Part shown: piece after piece, positions 47,268 through 53,939 of the stretch | How the letters are laid out: every line of letters begins with the position of its first letter | Position numbering within the stretch: the stretch's first letter is position 1 | Source of the DNA: Chlamydiifrater volucris | GTDB taxonomy: Bacteria > Chlamydiota > Chlamydiia > Chlamydiales > Chlamydiaceae | Assembly: GCF_902806995.1 (NCBI RefSeq) | Contig: NZ_LR777654.1 | Span: 744,001 to 808,000 of the forward strand | Direction of reading: 5' to 3' | Length of the DNA: 64,000 nucleotides | The notes under the pieces: model-generated | What the model was told of the DNA's origin: nothing | Database searches by the model: none | Seen by the model: only the letters and a program-made list of their open reading frames with translations | Position numbers and translations under genes: made by a program

Positions 47268-47577
47268 AACGTCGTACTACGCCACTACCAAAAATAATGA
47301 TCTTTGCTGCATCGGGTTTTTGAGACACACGCGCATCCTTCTGAGTATCTCATACTCGCTCTTTTTCTTCTTTACTTTCCGCAATAAACAACCTCTTTGC
47401 TTAGTGCGATTTGCGTGACGTTACATCTTTGAAATTCTTTTTGTTTATCCGCTGTATAGATTTCTTTCGGAAGTTTTTTAGTTGGTATTTTCATGTTTTT
47501 GCGTTGTCTTTTTAAAAAAATTATTTTACACTCCCCCCCTGTTTTTGCTGGCTTGTTACTTTCAGGATGGAACGAAT
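47268..47577. other. Divergent intergenic region with C7 tract
   Basis: 310 bp between rnhC and the first DUF2608 gene. Seven consecutive C at 47533-47539 lie 39-45 bases upstream of the DUF2608 ATG. The frame stays open upstream to 47482 (TTG), but the signal peptide at 47578 favours the later start. No RNA gene seen. Confidence 0.5.
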
Positions 47578-48408
47578 ATGAACGCTGTGTTTTCTCTAAT
47601 ACTCGCATCTGCGTTGCTCATGTCTGCACCTTCACATGCAAAAAAAGCTCGCCACATGCCCTCAAGAAAAATCATCTACTCTTTCGCAGAAGTAAAGAAC
47701 TTCCTAACACCGGGGTGTTTGGTCTGTATTGATGTCGACGATACACTGTCTCAACATCGCCACCTCGGAGGCGTCGGATGGCAGAAGCAACGGATGGAAT
47801 ACCTTCAAGAGCATAGGATGTCCTGCCAGGCAGCAAAGAGGCGTATGCTGAGGGAGTCTGCCGCTATATCAACGTTTCTTCCCAAAGATTTGCTAGAGAA
47901 GGAAATCCCTATCCATATTCAGGAGTTGGTGGATAACTCGGATATTTTTCTTATGGGAATGTCCTCAAAAGGGCTGGAAAGTGTTCCCGTGGTGATGTCG
48001 ACGCTATACCAGCAAGGGATCGATTTCGATACGAGGCCTTTATTTCCTGAAGACTTTTTTCTCGTTCCTAGGCAGGAGCTGTCTGCCTCAGGAGTATTCA
48101 CCGATGGGGTATTGTTCTGCGGAGGATTTACGGAAACGGAAGCTTTTACGGAGCTATGGCTCAGAAAGTCTCCCTCGATACGTAGGGTGGTGTTCGTTCA
48201 TGGAGATCCTGCTGTGGTTCAGGATATGGAGAAAGTTGCCAAAGCCCTTTCTCTCTCTTACACAGGGCTGGTGTATTACCCTGCTGCAGAGACTGTCTTT
48301 TCTTTCTCTCCTCCTTATTCTACAGCTGTAGCTATGCAGTCGGAAACTGCTCTAAAGGTGTTGCCGGATGACTTGGCTGCTAAAGCTCTGGCGATGCTTG
48401 AAGAATAG
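47578..48408 (+). CDS. DUF2608 secreted HAD-like protein, acidic motif intact
   Basis: 276 residues from ATG 47578. The signal peptide MNAVFSLILASALLMSAPSHA gives cleavage near residue 21. The motif CIDVDDTL at 50-57 matches HAD motif I (DxDxT), with Asp52 as the candidate nucleophile and Asp54 as the general acid. A later GVLFCGG region and RRVVFVHGDPAVVQDMEKV resemble the HAD motif IV region. DUF2608 is found in chlamydiae and other intracellular bacteria. A periplasmic or exported phosphatase is plausible from the motif but untested. It is followed 81 bp downstream by a paralog. Confidence 0.8.
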   Translation: MNAVFSLILASALLMSAPSHAKKARHMPSRKIIYSFAEVKNFLTPGCLVCIDVDDTLSQHRHLGGVGWQKQRMEYLQEHRMSCQAAKRRMLRESAAISTFLPKDLLEKEIPIHIQELVDNSDIFLMGMSSKGLESVPVVMSTLYQQGIDFDTRPLFPEDFFLVPRQELSASGVFTDGVLFCGGFTETEAFTELWLRKSPSIRRVVFVHGDPAVVQDMEKVAKALSLSYTGLVYYPAAETVFSFSPPYSTAVAMQSETALKVLPDDLAAKALAMLEE

Positions 48409-48489
48409 AATCCATGCGTCATTGCAACACAAAGGTGTCGTATCAAGTTTAAGGGTGGTCAGAAGGGTTTTATCTCAAGAGGGTTTATT

Positions 48490-49368
48490 ATGAGAGTGTT
48501 GTTGTCTGTACTTTTTGGTTTGATCGTTGCTCACACGCCGTTCAGTCACGTCGAGGCTGTCACCAGCAAATTAAACGATATCTCTTTAATAGAGAAGTAT
48601 GTTGGAGAAGGCACTCTCTTGTGCTGGTCTGTAGAGAATGTTCTGTGCTCGCCAGCATCAATGATTGCTAGCATACAAAGAGTCTCTAGCAATCGATCTG
48701 GAGGAGTTGCTTGTGAGCTCCCCCAGGAGGAAGTTGACAGACGAGCCATTGCCGAATGGATCGCAGTCAATAATTTATGCGATCATTCCATTGTGCATCC
48801 TTCAGTAACCAATACCCTGATCGCGTTATCTCTAAAAAAGGTAGATATGTTAGGAATTTCTGTTGCTGACCTTACCTCGGCAACGTCAGTATTGGATGCT
48901 TTGGACAAGAACGAGGTGTCTCTGGGAAGGTCGGGAGTTAGATTTCCGAATATCTTTATCAGAAACCCCGATCACAGGGAGGAGTGCATGCACTCCATCC
49001 TGTTAGAAGAAAATGTCTTGTTCACGGGAAGTCTAGCAGAGAATACTACGGTGGGAAGAGCCTTTTCTCTATTTCTGAATTCTCTTAATACTAAACCGTC
49101 TCGAGTAATCTATATCGATGGAAACGCGGATAATATCTTGTCCATGGAGGAAGTTTGTGAGGCAGCAAAAATTTACTTCATAGGCGTGTCCTTCAGAGCT
49201 TCGGAGCGAAAGTTCAGGGGTTACGACAATGTTATCGCCGATCTACAGAAGACGCTGCTACTAGACCAACTCTCCGACACTTTTTTCACCAATATTCTGT
49301 CAGGTTTACAGTCAAAAGCTGAATCTACAGCACCCAAGTCATACTCAGAGATCCTACGAGATTTCTAA
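48490..49368 (+). CDS. DUF2608-like secreted protein, HAD motif degenerate
   Basis: 292 residues. The signal peptide MRVLLSVLFGLIVAHTPFSH runs to about Ala23. It is similar in layout to the preceding protein. The C-terminal RVIYIDGNADNILSMEEVCE matches RRVVFVHGDPAVVQDMEKV, and KIYFIGVSF follows where the paralog has SYTGLVY. At motif I it reads CWSVENVL (45-52), replacing the paralog's Asp52, Asp54 and Asp55 with Ser, Glu and Asn, so HAD catalysis is unlikely. It may be a pseudoenzyme partner. The start follows CAAGAGGGTTTATT. Confidence 0.75.
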   Translation: MRVLLSVLFGLIVAHTPFSHVEAVTSKLNDISLIEKYVGEGTLLCWSVENVLCSPASMIASIQRVSSNRSGGVACELPQEEVDRRAIAEWIAVNNLCDHSIVHPSVTNTLIALSLKKVDMLGISVADLTSATSVLDALDKNEVSLGRSGVRFPNIFIRNPDHREECMHSILLEENVLFTGSLAENTTVGRAFSLFLNSLNTKPSRVIYIDGNADNILSMEEVCEAAKIYFIGVSFRASERKFRGYDNVIADLQKTLLLDQLSDTFFTNILSGLQSKAESTAPKSYSEILRDF

Positions 49369-49404
49369 AATTTTTTTGTCTACTATTACAGCAAGGAGCG
49401 TACT

Positions 49405-49440
49405 ATGAAACATATATTCTTGAAGGAAGGGGTGCGCTAA
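49405..49440 (+). CDS. Possible 11-residue leader peptide before DUF687 copy 3
   Basis: ATG 49405 begins MKHIFLKEGVR and stops at 49438-49440, one base before the DUF687 ATG at 49442. AAGGAG lies 6 bases upstream of this short frame. The stretch gaaggaaggggtg inside it would serve as ribosome binding site for the next gene. Translation of the leader could control access to that site. Too short to be certain. Confidence 0.35.
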   Translation: MKHIFLKEGVR

Positions 49441-49441
49441 T

Positions 49442-51001
49442 ATGGTTTCTCCTATCCCTACTCCAGGAGGTATACCTCCTCCTCTGGAACCCCAGGTTGT
49501 CGTTACCCAACCTGGTGGAGCTTCTGGTTCTGATGAGGGAGCAGGTCCTTCTTCGGAAACCCAAGAAGGGGCGTCTGGGGGGGCACCCTCCGTTTCTACG
49601 GTTCGTCACGAATATTCGTTTCAATTCGGTCTCTTAGAGGCGAGCTTTGTGGATTTGGCTCGCCAGGTGTTCGAACTTATGGACTCCATTGCCTCTAGCC
49701 CTAGGGTAGTGGAAGGAGCTAGAGCGTGTCATGATCAGATGGCACCTTGGTGTGAATCAAAGTGCGGATGTCCGTCATGCGGGTGCCCCGATGGCCAGTG
49801 CGGGTGTGGCTCTTTTGGGAGGTTCCTGTGTAACTGCTTTGCCGCTTGCTGCATCCCTGGGCGTAGGCAGGAAGAGGAGTCCGATGATTTTGCATTCTTC
49901 CGTCGTCTAGAAGAGTTATATGGTCCCATAGCCTTGGGGTTAGCCTTTAACTCCTTAGGGTTAGATATGACATCCGTGGTGAAGGGAGAGGTGCAACTTA
50001 CGGATACGGATAAGCGAAACTTAGAAGCTGAGGCTGCTAGAGACCAAAACAAGTTGGCTCGTCTTGGATTACAGAGAAATGGGAAAAATATCAGGGAATC
50101 TCTAGTAAAAGTGCATCAAGGTGAGAAGGAAGATTTGAAGCAAAATGTCTTGGGAGGGCTCCTTCAATTGCTAGAACTACCTCCGACAGAAGAAGATACA
50201 AAGAAGTCACTATATGTGGATTTCGGCGGTGGATCTTCGGGATCCCCTCCCGCTCTGTCCGAAAAAGATTTAACAGATCTCCTCTGTCGCATATATGTAT
50301 ACGACTTGACAATCAATCGTATAGGAGGAATGGGAATCAAAGACGCGTGCCTTGCAGCTCGAGCTATATGGTGCTTACTAACGAGGTGGTTTGGCTCTTC
50401 AGTGCCTGGTGTTAGGGTATGTATTGATTTGGATCTACTAAACACCGTAATCGGAATTGTTTTGCTAGTCCTCGGGTATGTACCGGGAGAAAGAGGTGAA
50501 ATGTCGCAGGAGTTGGTAGCCCAACTCTTACAATTCAGATCGTCCTTGAGAGTGGATGAAAACAGTCTCAGGGAAAGTTTACGGTCATCTAGGGAGCAAC
50601 ATCCTAGCATTGAGGAAGGTGAGGAGGAATCTGGAGATGAAGAAGGAGCCGTAGGAGGAAGAGATGAGCCTGATGCTCCTTTATCTGCTTCAGGAAGGAG
50701 TAGTCAGGGACCTTTATCCGCAAAAGGATTTGGGGCGAATTTTGGAAGCGTAGAACACCAAAGGAGTCTTGTTGAAGCCGTAAGAAGAGTTCAGAAAGTG
50801 TCCACTGTGTGCAGAGCTTTAGGGGCCACCCTTCCCGTGGTCGCTCAGCCAGGCCCTACAAGACCCGGCTCAAGTGCAAGCGGTGATTCCAGCCCCTCTA
50901 CCTCCGGAGTAAGCGGTGAAGAAGGAAAAGGAAAGAAAACTTCAAGGAAAGGCGGAACTTCCGGTCCCAAGGAGAGTGCAACAGTAGAAACATCTCTGTA
51001 A
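49442..51001 (+). CDS. DUF687 family Cys-rich protein (copy 3)
   Basis: 519 residues. All twelve cysteines of copy 1 are kept with identical spacing, shifted by five residues (96-137). The Pro/Gly/Ser-rich N-terminus contains a G7 run in the codons (49577-49583) near residue 46. The hydrophobic segment NTVIGIVLLVLGYVPG and a Glu-rich then Ser/Gly-rich tail (KKTSRKGG, ending VETSL) complete the family layout. It is more diverged than copies 1 and 2 and is not linked to antitoxin sequence. A strong terminator follows at 51072-51108. Confidence 0.88.
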   Translation: MVSPIPTPGGIPPPLEPQVVVTQPGGASGSDEGAGPSSETQEGASGGAPSVSTVRHEYSFQFGLLEASFVDLARQVFELMDSIASSPRVVEGARACHDQMAPWCESKCGCPSCGCPDGQCGCGSFGRFLCNCFAACCIPGRRQEEESDDFAFFRRLEELYGPIALGLAFNSLGLDMTSVVKGEVQLTDTDKRNLEAEAARDQNKLARLGLQRNGKNIRESLVKVHQGEKEDLKQNVLGGLLQLLELPPTEEDTKKSLYVDFGGGSSGSPPALSEKDLTDLLCRIYVYDLTINRIGGMGIKDACLAARAIWCLLTRWFGSSVPGVRVCIDLDLLNTVIGIVLLVLGYVPGERGEMSQELVAQLLQFRSSLRVDENSLRESLRSSREQHPSIEEGEEESGDEEGAVGGRDEPDAPLSASGRSSQGPLSAKGFGANFGSVEHQRSLVEAVRRVQKVSTVCRALGATLPVVAQPGPTRPGSSASGDSSPSTSGVSGEEGKGKKTSRKGGTSGPKESATVETSL

Positions 51002-51377
51002 ACTTTACTTTATTAGAGTGTGTATCTTCTCACTCCTAAAGCTGATTCTTTCCTTTCGTATAGAGCAAAGGGCGGCGATCGTCTCTTAGATGGTCGTCGC
51101 GCGTTTTTGTGTATCGGAGTGACACGATCACAAAGGAAGGCAACAATCAAAAAAACTCTATGAAATATTCTCTTCTATTTCCTTCTCAGAAATTGGTCTT
51201 TGAAGTTCTAGATCAAAAAAACATCTGTTCTTCTATCCCTTCCTTTGACATAGTCTTAAGGTTGTAGTACCGTAAGGTTCTGCAAGATACTTTCTAGACA
51301 ACACAAGTCTCTAGAGGTTTTGTGGAGAATGTGCCGTCAGTTACAATCTTGAGCCGTAATACTGGAAGGAGGGCGTT
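51002..51377. other. Intergenic region with terminator, otherwise empty
   Basis: 376 bp between DUF687 copy 3 and the RodZ-like gene. The first third holds the terminator at 51072-51108. The rest should carry the rodZ promoter, but I see no clear one; GGAAGGAGG at 51364-51372 is its ribosome binding site. Confidence 0.5.
51072..51108 (+). terminator. Strong rho-independent terminator
   Basis: A 13-bp stem with three G-T wobbles pairs 51072-51084 with 51088-51100, loop CTT, followed by GCG and five T. It lies 70 bp after the DUF687 stop on the same strand. Confidence 0.82.
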
Positions 51378-51806
51378 GTGAATTCATCCGTTCACAAAGA
51401 CTTAGTTCGATTGGGAGATGCTTTCCGTCGTGCCCGGGAAGAAAAGGGACTATCTCTAAGAGAAGTAGAATCCGCAATCTCCATACGTGTCCATTGCTTA
51501 GAAGCTATCGAGTCAGGGTACCTAGGGAAGCTTATATCTCCTGTCTATGCCAGAGGGTTTATAAAGAAATATGCCGCCTTTTTGGGGTTAGATGGAGAGC
51601 AAATGCTGCGAGACCACCCTTATGTTCTCAAACTTCTTGATGAATTCACTTCTAAGGAAGCGGAGTTAGTCTTCGAATTAGGGTTTGGATCAAGAAGCAC
51701 TCCCGGAAGAGATGTCAAATGGTTGCCTGGAGCTGCTAAAATAGCCCTATCTGTACTCGGTGCAGCAACTCTTTGGTGGTTAATTTCTTTAATTAGCAGT
51801 GATTAA
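51378..51806 (+). CDS. rodZ: Short RodZ/YfgA-like protein
   Basis: 142 residues with a GTG start at 51378 preceded by GGAAGGAGG. An N-terminal HTH_25 domain (about 8-75: GDAFRRAREEKGLSLREVES, then YARGFIKKYAAFLGLD) is followed by one transmembrane helix (about 118-140). There is no periplasmic domain. RodZ links MreB filaments to the membrane. Chlamydiae use MreB and RodZ for polarised division, and their RodZ is known to lack the periplasmic part. Corresponds to C. trachomatis CT009. Confidence 0.88.
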   Translation: MNSSVHKDLVRLGDAFRRAREEKGLSLREVESAISIRVHCLEAIESGYLGKLISPVYARGFIKKYAAFLGLDGEQMLRDHPYVLKLLDEFTSKEAELVFELGFGSRSTPGRDVKWLPGAAKIALSVLGAATLWWLISLISSD

Positions 51807-51955
51807 CTGTCCCTGCAATCTTCCCTCATACCACTTTCAGTGGTATAGCAAGCATCGCTATGGTTGTTCTTTATTTGCTCTAATGCTATCGTGAACAACA
51901 TTGTTCAACGGTAAGGTTAATCTACGCTCTCTTTAACAGCAGTTTTTGGTATTGT

Positions 51956-52927
51956 ATGCTACTCAAGTGTGTTTCGCATGTCGTCATTGCTCTAGGCCAT
52001 TTACTTTCCGCTCCTATACTAATGGTTAGAGAGCTGGTCTGCGGTCCCGAACAAGAACCTCAAACACCGCCTCCCTTCAAGCCCGTCTCCATCCATGCTA
52101 AATATCTGGTAGTAAATCCTGCTGATTTCGACAAATTATATAGGCAGTCTATCGGTTATAGACAGTTCGATACCACTTTGTCTTTGACACTTCCTATCAC
52201 CATGAAATCAGGGTTCCTGTTTTCTTGTGGATACACAGGAGCTCATATAGACTGGCAAACCTCCATTGAACCTAAGCCCATTAACAAAGATAAGGATCAG
52301 CATTGGTTAGGATTCCGTACATTCCAAGAAAGATCCACCTTTGGATATCTCATGCTTTCAGCAGGAGCTTATACCCTATCTATGGATAAATGGCAGTGGT
52401 CCTTTCTGGTATCGGGGATGATTGATCCAGAGAAGATGACCAATACAGAATATTCATGGATACAAGGAGTTATCTCCGGCAAGTACCAGATTACCGATAA
52501 TATGGATTCTGTCTTTGGCATAATAGGAGAAGCTGGACTCAAGGAGACAAAAGCTCGCCCTCTTATCGGAGCTTCTTACAAGCCTTCAGATAAGGTGACT
52601 GTCAACTGCATCTATCCCATCAATTTTTCTGCAGAATATGAGTGCACGAAAGTGTGCACGTTCTCTACAGCTTTTCGTCTAAACAGGTTCCGTAAAAGAT
52701 TGTATGAAAGTATCTATCCATCCTCGAAGGGAATTTTTGAGTACCAAGGCAGAGCTGTTGAAGCTGCTGTCAAGCTATCTCCTGCTCCAGGATGTTCCGT
52801 CAAAGCCTTCTATGGGATCTCTGTCGGAAGCGATATTTCTTTGTCTGAGCAGGATGGAGGAAATAAGCGCATCTATCCTTTCGGACACTCGGCCTTTATG
52901 GGTGGATCTGCAGTCCTTAGCTTTTAA
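51956..52927 (+). CDS. Beta-barrel-like envelope protein (CT007-like)
   Basis: 323 residues, function unknown. A hydrophobic N-terminus (MLLKCVSHVVIALGHLLSAP) is followed by about 290 residues of alternating aromatic and polar strands (e.g. TTLSLTLPITMKSGFLFSCG and GYLMLSAGAYTLSM), ending in VLSF with a terminal Phe. This suggests an outer-membrane beta-barrel. The position next to rodZ matches C. trachomatis CT007. No Shine-Dalgarno sequence is obvious before ATG 51956. Confidence 0.65.
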   Translation: MLLKCVSHVVIALGHLLSAPILMVRELVCGPEQEPQTPPPFKPVSIHAKYLVVNPADFDKLYRQSIGYRQFDTTLSLTLPITMKSGFLFSCGYTGAHIDWQTSIEPKPINKDKDQHWLGFRTFQERSTFGYLMLSAGAYTLSMDKWQWSFLVSGMIDPEKMTNTEYSWIQGVISGKYQITDNMDSVFGIIGEAGLKETKARPLIGASYKPSDKVTVNCIYPINFSAEYECTKVCTFSTAFRLNRFRKRLYESIYPSSKGIFEYQGRAVEAAVKLSPAPGCSVKAFYGISVGSDISLSEQDGGNKRIYPFGHSAFMGGSAVLSF

Positions 52928-53105
52928 GTACCAACTAAAAAAAAAACAAAAGCCGCGAGTCTTTCGAAAATTTCTTGGTTTTTCTATCCCAAAACGAAAC
53001 CGAAGAGCATGGTATTCAGAGATTTGTTCGTTAAAATCCCACCTATCAGCTTTCCTTCCCTTAAGAAAGAAAAAACTTTTTCAGTTTTTTCTAGGTTGAG
53101 ATAAA

Positions 53106-53624
53106 ATGCCTCTCCTCAATACAATTCTCGCGAAAACATCTCTTAGCCAACCGCTTATGTCAAATTCAGCCCCCGTTTTTCGAAAGGCCGGCGACATGTT
53201 CTTTTCGCTCACCTTTCCAGAGAGAGTAGCCGCGAGGAAATTGAGAGATGCTGCCGCTGAGCATCGATGTGCAGCAATCACCATCATGGCTTTGGCAGCT
53301 TCCATCCTGGGCCTCTTAAAAGTCATCACAATACCCGTGGAGCTTTGTTCTGGTTGTATCTCCCTACCTATGAAAGCGATAATAGCCGGACTCAAAGAAA
53401 AATCTTTACGGTCAGCCTTACCTGCTGGACTGGCTTGGGCATTCTGTGTACTAGCTTTAGCACTCATCATTGCAACCGTAGTGGCTGCGGCCTTCCTACC
53501 GCCACCCGTAGTCTTCTTCTCCATAGGCATTGTTATAGCCGCTGCTTCAGCAACAAGCTTCCTCTCTATGCACAACCAAATCTATGAGACAGAGACGTCA
53601 GTAACAACAAATGTTAAACACTAG
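53106..53624 (+). CDS. Small membrane protein (CT006-like), Inc-like
   Basis: 172 residues. Hydrophobic helices lie at about 58-82 and two adjacent ones at 105-128 and 132-152; the last two are separated by a short turn, as in inclusion membrane proteins. The N-terminus is Ala/Arg-rich without a signal peptide. The position, after the CT007-like gene, matches C. trachomatis CT006. Function unknown. Confidence 0.65.
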   Translation: MPLLNTILAKTSLSQPLMSNSAPVFRKAGDMFFSLTFPERVAARKLRDAAAEHRCAAITIMALAASILGLLKVITIPVELCSGCISLPMKAIIAGLKEKSLRSALPAGLAWAFCVLALALIIATVVAAAFLPPPVVFFSIGIVIAAASATSFLSMHNQIYETETSVTTNVKH

Positions 53625-53939
53625 TCTCTCTTAAAAGGAGTTTCTTTTTCTTCAAAAGTTAAAAGACTCCTTTCGAAAAGAAAGGAAGAATTTCTAGAAT
53701 TCTTGTCTCTTTCTTACCAAGTTTTTCTACGAATAGAGAACAGACTTAGGATTAGTTGATTACAGAAACTCCTTCTTTTCATTTGCAGATGTAGAAAATA
53801 TCGTTTTCTTTCTTCCTAAAAAAAATTCATACACATCAAAGATCTTTTAGATTATCTAGAGAAAAAAGAATTCTTTAAAGAAAGCTCATCAGGCAAAACA
53901 TAGTCAAAAAAAACACAGTAAAAAGGAACTGCATAAAGC
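53625..53939. other. Intergenic region with overlapping inverted repeats
   Basis: 315 bp before the second Pmp pair. AAAGGAGT (53634-53641) can pair with ACTCCTTT (53666-53673), while TCCTTTC (53668-53674) can instead pair with GAAAGGA (53680-53686, loop GAAAA). The two hairpins are mutually exclusive. The rest is AT-rich and must hold the Pmp promoter. Confidence 0.4.
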
